Assembly: GCA_965227265.1 (NCBI GenBank)
Contig: OZ245738.1
Coordinates: forward strand, 310,001 to 374,000
DNA length: 64,000 nt
Origin: UBA2336 sp965227265
GTDB taxonomy: Bacteria > Bacteroidota > Bacteroidia > Cytophagales > Cyclobacteriaceae
Direction of reading: 5' to 3'
Shown: piece by piece, positions 15,751-24,312 of the stretch
How the letters are laid out: each line of letters opens with the position of its first letter
How positions within the stretch are numbered: the stretch's first letter is position 1
Program-made: the position numbers and the translations under genes
The notes under the pieces: model-generated
What the model was told of the DNA's origin: nothing
Database searches by the model: none
What the model saw: the letters and a program-made list of their open reading frames with translations, nothing else

Positions 15751-17145
15751 ATGTCATTTTCTACAAAACTGACTTCATTTTTTCGTTTACTTAAACAAGC
15801 TATCAACGGTGGGGAAGAAAACTTCACCCAAGGCAGCATTGATCGTGCAATATTTCTGTTAAGTGTACCCATGGTATTGGAGATGCTGATGGAATCATTG
15901 TTTGCGGTCGTGGATATTTTCTTTGTAAGCCGCCTGGGCGATAACGATGCTATTGCTACTATCGGCTTAACCGAATCGCTTCTAACCATTATTTATTCCC
16001 TTGCGATGGGTATCAGCATGGGCGCAACCGCTATGGTGGCCCGCAGGGTAGGAGAAAAAGATACTCCGGCAGCACAGGTGGCAGCAGCGCAATCTATTTA
16101 TATCGGTATTGGTCTTTCGTTAATCATCAGCGTAATCGGAATTTTCTTTGCTACAGATCTTCTTCGACTGATGGGCGCGAGTGAATCGCTGATCGCAAAT
16201 AATTCCGGCTATACGCGGTGGATGCTTTGCGGCAACATAACTATCGTTATGCTTTTCATCATTAATGGAATATTTCGCGGAGCCGGAAATGCTTCTATTG
16301 CGATGCGCGCATTAATTATCTCCAATGGTCTGAACATTGCACTTGCTCCGGTCTTTATTCTTGTATTAAAAATGGGTGTGGAAGGAGCAGCCGTTGCCAC
16401 CATGATTGGTCGAGGAACCGGTGTATTATACCAGGTTTATCACCTGACGAGAGGCAAAGGATTGATTCGGTTAAATCTTCAGAACATGGCTGTGCGTTGG
16501 GATATTATCTGGCGATTGATTAAAGTTTCTGCCGGTGGCACGGGTCAGTTTATCATTGCTTCGGCAAGCTGGATATTCCTGGTGCGTATCATTTCAACCT
16601 TTGGAAGTGCTGCACTAGCAGGTTATACCATTGGTATTCGCGTGATTGTATTTGCTATTATGCCTGCCTGGGGAATGGCGAACGCTGCTGCAACGCTTGT
16701 GGGCCAAAACTTAGGTGCTGGATTACCGGAACGCGCAGAGAAATCTGTCTATCGATCAGCATTTTTGAACATGATCTTTTTGGGAATTGTAACCGTATTG
16801 TTCTACACGCTAGCCGGGCCAATTGTTGGAATCTATACTGATGACCCGACTGTGCTGGAAAGTGCTACGCAATGTCTGAAAATCGTAAGCTTGGGATATA
16901 TTTTCTACGCCTATGGAATGGTGATTATTCAATCGTTTAATGGAGCAGGTGACACACTAACACCAACTATCCTTAATGTCTTTGGATTCTGGTTATTCCA
17001 AATTCCATTCGCATACCTTATGGCGATTATATTGGAGTTTGAAACAACTGGAGCATATATCGCAATTGTTACAGCCGAATCGGCCATGGCTATCGCTGCG
17101 ATTATCATTTTTCGCAGAGGTAAGTGGAAGCATGTGAAGATTTAG
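15751..17145 (+). CDS. MATE family efflux transporter
   Basis: The protein exports drugs or metabolites across the inner membrane in exchange for Na+ or H+. It is 464 residues with about 12 membrane helices in two related halves. The first begins IDRAIFLLSVPMVLEMLMES, with LAMGISMGATAMVARRVGEK, and the second contains WGMANAAATLVGQNLGAGLP; these are the duplicated MATE signature regions. The N-terminal stretch of about 30 residues before the first helix is cytoplasmic. The gene stands alone behind a structured 5' leader that holds a five-codon ORF. It ends at a TAACTA-word palindrome shared with a converging gene. Confidence 0.93.
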   Translation: MSFSTKLTSFFRLLKQAINGGEENFTQGSIDRAIFLLSVPMVLEMLMESLFAVVDIFFVSRLGDNDAIATIGLTESLLTIIYSLAMGISMGATAMVARRVGEKDTPAAQVAAAQSIYIGIGLSLIISVIGIFFATDLLRLMGASESLIANNSGYTRWMLCGNITIVMLFIINGIFRGAGNASIAMRALIISNGLNIALAPVFILVLKMGVEGAAVATMIGRGTGVLYQVYHLTRGKGLIRLNLQNMAVRWDIIWRLIKVSAGGTGQFIIASASWIFLVRIISTFGSAALAGYTIGIRVIVFAIMPAWGMANAAATLVGQNLGAGLPERAEKSVYRSAFLNMIFLGIVTVLFYTLAGPIVGIYTDDPTVLESATQCLKIVSLGYIFYAYGMVIIQSFNGAGDTLTPTILNVFGFWLFQIPFAYLMAIILEFETTGAYIAIVTAESAMAIAAIIIFRRGKWKHVKI

Positions 17146-17154
17146 AGTATTGCG

Positions 17155-17229
17155 TAGTTAATATTAAGTATTAAGTAGTTAGTATTTTGTTCTGTGCCAG
17201 ACTAAATACTAACTACTAGCTACTAACTA
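17155..17229. terminator. TAACTA-word palindrome between convergent genes
   Basis: AGTAGTTAGTATTT (17174-17187) and AAATACTAACTACT (17204-17217) form a perfect 14-bp stem around a 16-base loop. Further outer words (GTAGTTA and TAACTAC) extend the symmetry. It separates the 3' ends of the MATE gene and the small coiled-coil gene and could be a bidirectional terminator. Confidence 0.5.
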
Positions 17230-17505
17230 CTATTGATTTTCCTTCTTCTTAAACGCTGCCTTAAAAGCATTACCCAACTCATCACTGGCCTTTTTCAGGC
17301 TGACTTCAACTTCTTTCCAGCGTTCCTTATTTTTTGCTTCGTCCTTTAGTTTTTCAGCTGAATCTTTTAATTCCTCGAAGCGATCCTTGAATTCCTTCTG
17401 CAGACGATCACCTGCCTCGTTGAGTTCAACAACAAATTCATCTATTCGTTTGCCAAAGTTTTTGAAGACATTTTCTGCCTTTCCTTTTTCTTCTGTGTTT
17501 TCCAT
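17230..17505 (-). CDS. Small coiled-coil protein, 91 aa
   Basis: This short protein is almost entirely charged amphipathic helix (FGKRIDEFVVELNEAGDRLQ, then KEFKDRFEELKDSAEKLKDE, then a Lys-rich end). It has no signal peptide or membrane segment. Such Lys/Glu/Ala-rich helices resemble small histone-like or apolipoprotein-like proteins, but no family is certain. The ATG is at 17503-17505; the longer frames upstream lack coding character. It is convergent with the MATE gene. Confidence 0.6.
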   Translation of the reverse strand: MENTEEKGKAENVFKNFGKRIDEFVVELNEAGDRLQKEFKDRFEELKDSAEKLKDEAKNKERWKEVEVSLKKASDELGNAFKAAFKKKENQ

Positions 17506-17689
17506 ACAAGTGTTGTGCTTACAAGATAACGAAAATACGCACGTAAGGGTTCGTAAACTGGTGAGAAATGGCTAAACAACACCTTTATCAGGCATTTCAA
17601 CTGACGGAAAATGCGGTGAAAGTATTCTTGTCGAAAGTGTTTTCTATTCCCCACAGGCGTTATAACTTGAAGGTTCAAAATAATTACAC

Positions 17690-17809
17690 TTGAAAAAAGT
17701 AACAGTTTTTATACTTGTCCTGACACTGCTTTTCAGTTGTGCTTCTAACAAAAAACCGAAGCGACTAAAACCCGGCAAGCCAATTCCTTGTCCAACAAAA
17801 GATTGCTAG
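17690..17809 (+). CDS. Tiny lipoprotein abutting cmk, 39 aa
   Basis: A 40-codon frame starts at TTG (17690) and stops at TAG (17807-17809), one base before the ATG of cmk. Translated, it is a lipoprotein signal (MKKVTVFILVLTLLFSCAS, Cys at residue 17), then a short Lys/Pro-rich tail (KRLKPGKPIPCPTKDC) with two more Cys. The good signal peptide and lipobox and the exact junction with cmk argue that it is real. There is no ATG alternative. The function is unknown. Confidence 0.6.
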   Translation: MKKVTVFILVLTLLFSCASNKKPKRLKPGKPIPCPTKDC

Positions 17810-18502
17810 ATGAAAGCATTTCGGAAGATTGTAATTGCAATCGATGGGTATTCAGCCTGTGGCAAGAGCACCACGGCTAAAGAGGTGGCGCGAATTTTAG
17901 GTTACCGCTACATCGATTCAGGTGCTATGTACCGGGCGGTTACGCTATACTTCCTGGAGCAGCATGTATCACTATCTAATCCGAAAGAAGTACTTCGTGC
18001 TCTTTCACAGATTCATATTTCTTTTAAGGTAAACTCAAAAGGTGTTTCGGAAACGTATCTCAATAATCTTAATGTAGAGAAGGAGATCCGTAAGATGCGA
18101 ATTTCACAAAATGTAAGCCCGATAAGTGCTATCAAAGAAGTTCGTATAGCGATGGTTGACCAGCAACGTAGGATGGGAAAAGAAAAATCTATCGTTATGG
18201 ATGGCCGGGATATCGGAACCGTTGTTTTTCCGAATGCTGAAATAAAATTCTTCATGACGGCTGACATGATCGTTCGTGCCATCCGTAGGCAGAAAGAGCT
18301 TTTGGAAAATGATAAGCTTGTTGATTTGGATGAAGTAATTGAAAACATCGCCCAGCGCGACAAGATTGACACCACGAGAAAGGAAAGTCCACTACGCAAA
18401 GCAGACGATGCCATTGTGATCGATACAACGCATATTACAATTGACGAGCAGGTTGACGAAGTAGTGCGACAAGCCGTAAGCAAGGCGTTGAGAACCTCAT
18501 AA
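17810..18502 (+). CDS. cmk: (d)CMP kinase
   Basis: Cytidylate kinase phosphorylates CMP and dCMP with ATP in pyrimidine nucleotide recycling. The N-terminal P-loop IAIDGYSACGKSTTAKEVA, then YIDSGAMYRAVTLYFLE and MDGRDIGTVVFPNAEIKFFM are the family's nucleotide- and CMP-binding motifs. The 230-residue length is normal. The gene directly follows the tiny lipoprotein frame, and its stop (taATG) overlaps the start of the DUF502 gene by one base, so the three are likely one transcript. Confidence 0.95.
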   Translation: MKAFRKIVIAIDGYSACGKSTTAKEVARILGYRYIDSGAMYRAVTLYFLEQHVSLSNPKEVLRALSQIHISFKVNSKGVSETYLNNLNVEKEIRKMRISQNVSPISAIKEVRIAMVDQQRRMGKEKSIVMDGRDIGTVVFPNAEIKFFMTADMIVRAIRRQKELLENDKLVDLDEVIENIAQRDKIDTTRKESPLRKADDAIVIDTTHITIDEQVDEVVRQAVSKALRTS

Positions 18503-19074
18503 TGGCACGGATAGAAAACACTTTTCGAAAAATTGTCCGCTACTTTTTCAGTGGCACATTGTTTATTGTACCGCTCGTAGCAACTATCTATGTAATTTTT
18601 ATTTCTTTTAGCTGGCTTGATGGATTAATTCCGTTGCCTTACCCGGGATTGGGCTTTGCAATCATCATGGTCGCTATCACCCTGTTTGGATATTTTACTT
18701 CAAACTTCCTGTTTCAAACGCTGGTAACGTGGTTTGAAAGTGTGGTCAATCATATTCCGTTTGTCAAATTGATTTATTCTTCAGTAAAAGATCTGCTGGA
18801 TGCTTTTGTAGGCGATAAGAAAAAATTTACCAAGCCTGTGTTGGTTCGTATCAACAAAGAGAACGAATTACATCGAATTGGTTTTATTACCCAGGATGAT
18901 CTCAGTATGCTGGGATTGAATGACATGGTGGTTGTTTACTTTCCGCAATCCTATGCACTGGCAGGAGATCATTTTGTCGTGCCTAAAGAAAGTATTAAAC
19001 CCCTTAATATTTCCGGACCGGTAGCCATGAAGTTTATTGTTTCCGGTGGTGTAAGCGGATTTAAAGATAATTAA
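18502..19074 (+). CDS. DUF502 family membrane protein
   Basis: This 190-residue protein has two N-terminal membrane helices (YFFSGTLFIVPLVATIYVIF; LGFAIIMVAITLFGYFTSNF) and a soluble C-terminal domain with GFITQDDLSMLGLNDMVVVY and YFPQSYALAGDHFVVPKESI, the DUF502 signature area (proline and Gly-Asp turns). The family is widespread and uncharacterised. It overlaps cmk by one base and is probably co-transcribed. Confidence 0.85.
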   Translation: MARIENTFRKIVRYFFSGTLFIVPLVATIYVIFISFSWLDGLIPLPYPGLGFAIIMVAITLFGYFTSNFLFQTLVTWFESVVNHIPFVKLIYSSVKDLLDAFVGDKKKFTKPVLVRINKENELHRIGFITQDDLSMLGLNDMVVVYFPQSYALAGDHFVVPKESIKPLNISGPVAMKFIVSGGVSGFKDN

Positions 19075-19094
19075 CAATAACCAACACGAATTTT

Positions 19095-19493
19095 TTAAAT
19101 TTTTTTACTCGATTGCTTTAGCAGCATGAGTAGAATTACTGACATCACCAGTGAAAAAACTTCCGTTCCGAGCCACGTAATAACAAAAGCATTTGGTGTT
19201 CCATCTACATTCCAGCTAACGAGTCGTCCAATAACAAAACCCGCTGTGTATAGAATTACAAGCTTTAAGGGTTCATGAAGTGTTTTAAAAACACCCCAAA
19301 AGCAAAATACTCCAAACACCAAGTGCATACCACCATAAACTGCGCGCATGGAGCTTAGCGCACTTGCATTGGTAAGTTCAATTCCAACGTTTGATAGAAC
19401 AGTTTGCGGCATGAACAATGCTTCCAAGCCGGCTTTGCAAAAGGCGAGTCCCATCAATGCAAGAAACACCTGAGTTATTCTTTTCAGTACCAT
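19095..19493 (-). CDS. DUF4345-like small membrane protein
   Basis: The 132 residues form four membrane helices. The pattern LFMPQTVLSNVGIELTNASA, then LSSMRAVYGGMHLVFGVFCF and the polar WNVDGTPNAF segment followed by a last helix fits the DUF4345 family (roughly 120-130 residues, unknown role). It is divergent from the AraC-type regulator, with 23 bases between the annotated starts. The two may share a control region and the regulator may act on this gene, which is inference from position only. Confidence 0.75.
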   Translation of the reverse strand: MVLKRITQVFLALMGLAFCKAGLEALFMPQTVLSNVGIELTNASALSSMRAVYGGMHLVFGVFCFWGVFKTLHEPLKLVILYTAGFVIGRLVSWNVDGTPNAFVITWLGTEVFSLVMSVILLMLLKQSSKKI

Positions 19494-19516
19494 ATTTTTT
19501 TAGTGAATAAACGGAA

Positions 19517-20539
19517 ATGATTAAAGCGCAACTCCGTATTTTATGCCAAAAAAGAGATATTTTGCGCCAGATGTTTGCTCATATGCCAATCATTCGCGAT
19601 ATCCTGTATGGCGCTGCTTCGCGCGGAGCAATTCTTTCAGATTTATGCAACTCACTTGAAATCTCAGTTGAGGAATTAAATGATTCAGAAAAATCAGTTG
19701 ACTTTCAGAAAGCTTATCGATCCTGGGAGCTTGCCGTAAAGTATACACAGGATTCGATGCTTGGTTTACACTTGGGAGAAACCGCTACGCCTTCTATTCT
19801 CGGATTGATCGGACATCTTATGCAAAGCAGTCCGGATTTACTGTCTGCATATCAGCGGGTTTGTAAACACGCCACGCTTGCCACCGATATGTTCAGGTAT
19901 TCAATTGAATCGAATCAACAACAAACGATCTTACGATATGAGCCAGCCGGGTTATGGCTAAAAATTTCTGAAGCTTCCGCCCGTCAAGCAGTGGAGCAGG
20001 CAATGGCTGGAACGCTGAATGTTTTTTATCTATTATCTGGAAAACGAGTTAAACCTGTACGCACAGAGTTTATTTTTTCAAAACGAAATACAGCTGAGTA
20101 TGAACGAATTTTTAACTCAACGATAAAATTTAACGGCAAGCAAAATGCCTTGTACTTTAACACACAACAGCTTCACTTGAGTGTTATCAGTTATGATAAA
20201 TCTTTATTTGCGCTGTTCGAACGAATTATTCAGGAGAAGCTGGAAAAGTTAGATCGAAAGCTATCCTTATCGGATCAGGTAAAAAAAGTCCTTGCCCAGG
20301 AATTTAAAGGTCAAATTACATCGGCAGGAGTAATGGCGACACACCTGAACATGAGTGTCCGCACCTTTCAGCGTAAGCTAAACGAAGAGGGAACCAGTTA
20401 TCGGGAGCTTTCGAAAAATTTAAGAAGAGAACTCGCACTCAAGCTTCTTAAAACATCCGGAATTCGGGTAAGTGAAGTTGCCAGTATCCTGGGTTATTCT
20501 GAAGCCAGTGCATTGCGAAAGGCGTTGGATATTAACTGA
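19517..20539 (+). CDS. AraC-family regulator with clipped C-terminus
   Basis: The N-terminal two thirds match the arabinose-binding-like domain of OruR/ArgR-type AraC regulators (LGLHLGETATPSILGLIGHL, about residue 90). The C-terminal HTH domain starts near residue 255, and its first helix-turn-helix is complete (MATHLNMSVRTFQRKLNEEG). The second stops early: SEVASILGYSEASALRKALD, then two residues and the stop, with the usual FKRWTG-x-P-x-x-(Y/F)R end missing. The stop lies 8 bases inside the 3' end of mnmA. The protein may not bind DNA normally. A later ATG at 19571 fits the family's usual N-terminus better; the longest frame is listed. Confidence 0.8.
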   Translation: MIKAQLRILCQKRDILRQMFAHMPIIRDILYGAASRGAILSDLCNSLEISVEELNDSEKSVDFQKAYRSWELAVKYTQDSMLGLHLGETATPSILGLIGHLMQSSPDLLSAYQRVCKHATLATDMFRYSIESNQQQTILRYEPAGLWLKISEASARQAVEQAMAGTLNVFYLLSGKRVKPVRTEFIFSKRNTAEYERIFNSTIKFNGKQNALYFNTQQLHLSVISYDKSLFALFERIIQEKLEKLDRKLSLSDQVKKVLAQEFKGQITSAGVMATHLNMSVRTFQRKLNEEGTSYRELSKNLRRELALKLLKTSGIRVSEVASILGYSEASALRKALDIN

Positions 20540-21704
20540 TTACCCCAGAACCAATCAGTTCGTCATTTTCATACCACGCAGCGAACTGGCCAGGCGTAAT
20601 AGCTTTTTGTGGCCTGTCAAAAATAATATAAAGTCCTTCGTCTTTTTTGTGCAGCGTACACGGCTCAAGTTTTTGACGATACCGTATTCGAGCCAGGTAA
20701 TTTTTGCTTTCGCCATTTTTTAAGGAAAGATCAGTTCGCACCCAATGCTCATCCACCGAGGGAATAAACAACCCTTTCCGGTGTAAACCGGGATGGTCTT
20801 CACCCATGCCCATGTAAATGATATTTTCCTTCGTATCCGTACCGATGATAAACATAGGCTTAGGCTTGCCACCAATGTTCAAACCCTTACGTTGGCCGAT
20901 GGTATAATAATGTGCACCTGTATGTTCGCCAATTACTTTTCCAAGATCAGGTGTAAACACAAAGGGTTCAGTAAGATGCTCGATATCATTGTTTGTACCG
21001 TTTTTGAATACAACTGCATCGGACGCAATTTCAATGGCTCTACCTTTTTTGGGAAGTAGTTTTTGTTGAAGAAAATCAGGCAAGTGAACTTTACCAATAA
21101 AGCACAAGCCTTGTGAATCTTTTTTCTCAGCAGTCGCAAGTCCTGCTTTCTTAGCGATCTCACGAACTTCGGGCTTCAATAATTCTCCGATAGGGAATAG
21201 TGCTTTTGAAAGCTGATCTTGGGTTAATTGACAGAGAAAATAGCTTTGATCTTTATTCGGATCTTTCCCACCCAGCAAACGGTATATCTTTTTGCCCTTC
21301 ACGTCAATTTCTTCTTTACGGGCATAATGACCAGTAGCAACATAATCTGCACCGATTTTTAAAGCAGCTTTTAGAAAAATATCAAACTTAATTTCACGAT
21401 TGCACAGAACATCCGGGTTAGGAGTTCTTCCGCTTTGATATTCAGCAAACATGTAATCAACAATGCGCTCTTTATACTCAACACTCAAATCAATCGCCTG
21501 AAAGGGAATGCCCAAATGCTGGGCTACAATCATAGCATCGTTGCTATCGTCAAGCCAAGGACACTCGTTGCTGATCGTAACGGAATCGTCATGCCAGTTC
21601 TTCATGAACATACCAATAACTTCATAACCTTGCTCTTTCAACAAGTATGCTGTTACGCTGGAGTCCACTCCACCTGATAATCCGACTACTACTCTTTTAC
21701 TCAT
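20532..21704 (-). CDS. mnmA: tRNA-specific 2-thiouridylase MnmA
   Basis: MnmA makes the 2-thio group of U34 in tRNAs for Lys, Glu and Gln. The sequence shows the ATP-pyrophosphatase loop VVGLSGGVDSSV (residues 7-18), catalytic Cys101 in TPNPDVLCNREIKF and Cys201 in DSQGLCFIGK. The central HTGAHYYTIGQRKGLNIGG part and the C-terminal beta-barrel ending FAAWYENDELIGSG follow the family. The 390-residue length is slightly longer than in E. coli. The gene lies downstream of the TlpA-like gene on the minus strand; the gap holds an imperfect hairpin (21720-21748) without a T-run. Confidence 0.95.
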   Translation of the reverse strand: MSKRVVVGLSGGVDSSVTAYLLKEQGYEVIGMFMKNWHDDSVTISNECPWLDDSNDAMIVAQHLGIPFQAIDLSVEYKERIVDYMFAEYQSGRTPNPDVLCNREIKFDIFLKAALKIGADYVATGHYARKEEIDVKGKKIYRLLGGKDPNKDQSYFLCQLTQDQLSKALFPIGELLKPEVREIAKKAGLATAEKKDSQGLCFIGKVHLPDFLQQKLLPKKGRAIEIASDAVVFKNGTNNDIEHLTEPFVFTPDLGKVIGEHTGAHYYTIGQRKGLNIGGKPKPMFIIGTDTKENIIYMGMGEDHPGLHRKGLFIPSVDEHWVRTDLSLKNGESKNYLARIRYRQKLEPCTLHKKDEGLYIIFDRPQKAITPGQFAAWYENDELIGSGVIS

Positions 21705-21749
21705 GGTGCTTTTGCGTAGGCTCCAAGCCTCGAGTTGGGGCTTGAAGCT

Positions 21750-22973
21750 CTATTTTAATTCTTCGCTTAATAGTTCATTCACAATCTCATTAAACCGTTG
21801 CTTCCAGCGTTCATGATAAATTCCGGTTCCCGGACCTTCAAAACCTGTGTGAATGTGTTTTACTTTTCCGTCTTTTCCAATAAAGATTGTCGTAGGAAAG
21901 GCAACAACTTTATTCAGAGCAGGCAATACTTCAGCTGCTTTTGTTTTATCGTTGACACCCGCAATTACAAAGTCGTAATGAACATTCCATTTTGCCTTCA
22001 TTTTTTTAACGCGTTCACGGGCATAATTGAAATCAGGCTTACGTTCGAAGGCTAATGCCAGCACTTCAATTCCACGATTTCTATTGGCATCGTACCATGG
22101 TGATAGATATTTTGTTTCGTCCATGCAATTCGGACACCATGTTCCAAACAACTGAAGAATAACTACTTTATTTTTGAAACGTTCATCGGTAAGACTAACA
22201 TTTTTCCCATTCAAATCAGGAAAACTAAACTCAAGTGTTTTATAACCGGATTTTAAGTATGTGAGTGATTCAGCATCTGGTAATGAAGCGCTTTCATTTT
22301 TAATACTTGTCCAGGTTTGATGATAGCTTTGTCCTGCCCAATAGTCACCTGTTAGTGTTGAATCTTTCCTAACCGCTTTGAAAAGGTATGCGTGGTTTCC
22401 ATCAAATGTGCTCAAGAAAAGTGTGTCGTTGAAAACTCCACCTTCGAGGTAGCGGTAATCTCCGGTAGTTGTCAGGAATGAACCTGTTGCGTAGTTTCCT
22501 TTTTGATTGATAATACCAACAGATTGAGTAGTATCTGTTTCATTCACGAACACTACTGCATACTTTCCTGAAAAATTTGTTGTTCTCTGTGTAGTATCCG
22601 TTGGTTTGAAGCGATAGTCCTGACCCAGAGTTGCATGGAACGGTATTTTGAAATCTGGTCTGTAGTTCAGTGTGAAAAAACCGTTTAATGAATTGTCACT
22701 CACCGCTGCTCTTAGCTGCGCATCAAATACATGCAGCACGATGTTGATTGAATCGTTTATAACGGTTATTTCATCCAACAGTAATTCTTCGTCAGCATTT
22801 TTTAAATACGCGTCAAATCCTCCTGTTGAGTCCTTGACAACCGAGAAATTAAAAGGAAGTTCCTGACCTTGAATTTCAAGCACACCCCGCCATGTTCCGG
22901 TTTTGAGCTCAGCGCTGGGCTGAGTGCAGGAAATTGCCATGAGTGCGAGAATAAAAAAGGCCAAAATGCGCAT
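21750..22973 (-). CDS. TlpA-like thioredoxin-domain lipoprotein
   Basis: It begins with a lipoprotein signal (MRILAFFILALMAISCTQPS, Cys at residue 16). About 230 residues of beta-rich sequence follow, and then a C-terminal thioredoxin domain with the active site FGTWCPNCMDE and cis-Pro region VAFPTTIFIGKDGKV. Such envelope proteins reduce disulfides, for example in cytochrome maturation or oxidative stress defence. The N-terminal domain is of unknown function. It is 45 bases upstream of mnmA on the same strand and divergent from the CoA transferase. Confidence 0.85.
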   Translation of the reverse strand: MRILAFFILALMAISCTQPSAELKTGTWRGVLEIQGQELPFNFSVVKDSTGGFDAYLKNADEELLLDEITVINDSINIVLHVFDAQLRAAVSDNSLNGFFTLNYRPDFKIPFHATLGQDYRFKPTDTTQRTTNFSGKYAVVFVNETDTTQSVGIINQKGNYATGSFLTTTGDYRYLEGGVFNDTLFLSTFDGNHAYLFKAVRKDSTLTGDYWAGQSYHQTWTSIKNESASLPDAESLTYLKSGYKTLEFSFPDLNGKNVSLTDERFKNKVVILQLFGTWCPNCMDETKYLSPWYDANRNRGIEVLALAFERKPDFNYARERVKKMKAKWNVHYDFVIAGVNDKTKAAEVLPALNKVVAFPTTIFIGKDGKVKHIHTGFEGPGTGIYHERWKQRFNEIVNELLSEELK

Positions 22974-23033
22974 GAAATGGGTTCTTGATTGAATCAGAAC
23001 ACAAAAATGCGATAAATGATTCTATTTTATTAT

Positions 23034-23098
23034 CAGTTATCAGTTAATTGTTAACTGTTATTCGGAGCATCTTTACGGATAACTATTAACGGATAACG
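23034..23098. repeat. TAACTG/TAACTA-word palindromes in the divergent gap
   Basis: CAGTTAATTGTTAACTG is a perfect 7-bp-arm palindrome. It is followed by the directly repeated word GGATAAC (twice, in cggataactattaacggata). The segment ends at the ATG of the CoA transferase gene, so it may overlap its promoter. It is similar in composition to the palindromes at 11762 and 17155. Confidence 0.45.
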
Positions 23099-24217
23099 AT
23101 GTTCGGAAATATAAAAGTATTAGAACTTGCTTCTGTTTTAGCAGGCCCCAGCGTAGGTCAGTTCTTTGCGGAACTAGGCGCAGAGGTGATTAAAGTTGAG
23201 AACCTGAAAACCGGTGGCGATGTCACTCGAACCTGGAAAGGGAATGGTGAATTGACGGATGACCGATCAGCCTATTTTTGTTCCGTCAATTGGGGTAAGA
23301 AATCAATTGCTATCGACCTTGCAACTGCTGAAGGAAAAATTACTATTCAAAAACTTGCTTCAAAATCGGATATTATTGTGGCCAGCTATAAACCAGGCGA
23401 TGCAGAAAAACTTGGTGTATCGTACAATCAGCTTAAAGCCAACAATCCAACATTGATTTATGGTCAGGTTACCGGTTACGGATCGGATAATGAACGCGTA
23501 GGATATGATGCTGTGATTCAGGCGGAGTCTGGCTTTATGGATTTGAATGGCGAGAAGAATGGCTTGCCCACAAAAATGCCCGTTGCATTGATTGACGTTT
23601 TAGCCGGTCATCAATTGAAAGAAGGCTTATTAGTTGCGCTGCTGAAACGTGAACGCACGGGTGAGGGAAGCTTTGTTGAAGTTTCCTTGATACAAACTGC
23701 GATCTCGTCATTGACTAATCAGGCTACGAACTTGCTGGTGGCGAACAAACTTCCATCGCGACAGGGATCTTTACATCCCAACATAGCTCCGTACGGTGAA
23801 ACATTTGAAACAAAAGATGGCAAACGAATTTTACTGGCAATTGGTAGCGACCGGCAGTTCTTTGATTTGCTCCGGATTTTAAAAATTGATCCCTTAACAT
23901 TCGAGAATAAATTCTCAACCAATCACCGTAGAATTGAGAACCGGGAAGAAATGAATATTATGTTGTCACAGGCAGTTCTTCAACGTACGGCCAGTGAGTT
24001 ATTTTTACAGATTCATCAGTTAAAAATTCCGGCTGGTATTATTCAAAATGTGCGGGAAGTTTTTGAGATGAAGGAAGCAAAAGATTTGTTGATACAAGCT
24101 GATAATTTGCAAGGCGTTCGAACATTCGTTGCAACCGGAGGTATGAATCAAAATATCACGTTGCTTCCGCCCCCGCATTTTGGTGAGCATACGAATGAGA
24201 TTTTAAGTATGCTATAG
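23099..24217 (+). CDS. CaiB/BaiF family (type III) CoA transferase
   Basis: Enzymes of this family move CoA between carboxylic acids. The N-terminal LELASVLAGPSVGQFFAELG, then AEVIKVENLKTGGDVTRTW, and YDAVIQAESGFMDLNG motifs are typical, and MPVALIDVLAGHQLKEGLLV carries the expected catalytic Asp region near residue 165. At 372 residues it has the normal length. The C-terminal part ends PPPHFGEHTNEIL, the usual family ending (lGeHt-e-L). It stands alone, so the acyl substrate is unknown. Confidence 0.9.
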   Translation: MFGNIKVLELASVLAGPSVGQFFAELGAEVIKVENLKTGGDVTRTWKGNGELTDDRSAYFCSVNWGKKSIAIDLATAEGKITIQKLASKSDIIVASYKPGDAEKLGVSYNQLKANNPTLIYGQVTGYGSDNERVGYDAVIQAESGFMDLNGEKNGLPTKMPVALIDVLAGHQLKEGLLVALLKRERTGEGSFVEVSLIQTAISSLTNQATNLLVANKLPSRQGSLHPNIAPYGETFETKDGKRILLAIGSDRQFFDLLRILKIDPLTFENKFSTNHRRIENREEMNIMLSQAVLQRTASELFLQIHQLKIPAGIIQNVREVFEMKEAKDLLIQADNLQGVRTFVATGGMNQNITLLPPPHFGEHTNEILSML

Positions 24218-24312
24218 CTTACCGCACATAAAACAATACCACCTCATCTGGAAAAGCTATTCCAATTTAGCGTACTCCCCTTACTTTAGCGGTTTCATAA
24301 ACGTCTGAAGTA

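Noticed and set aside
20472..20723. Frameshifted continuation of the AraC regulator
   Set aside because: The alternative frame shows none of the expected FKRWTG-type residues; it is the shadow of mnmA.
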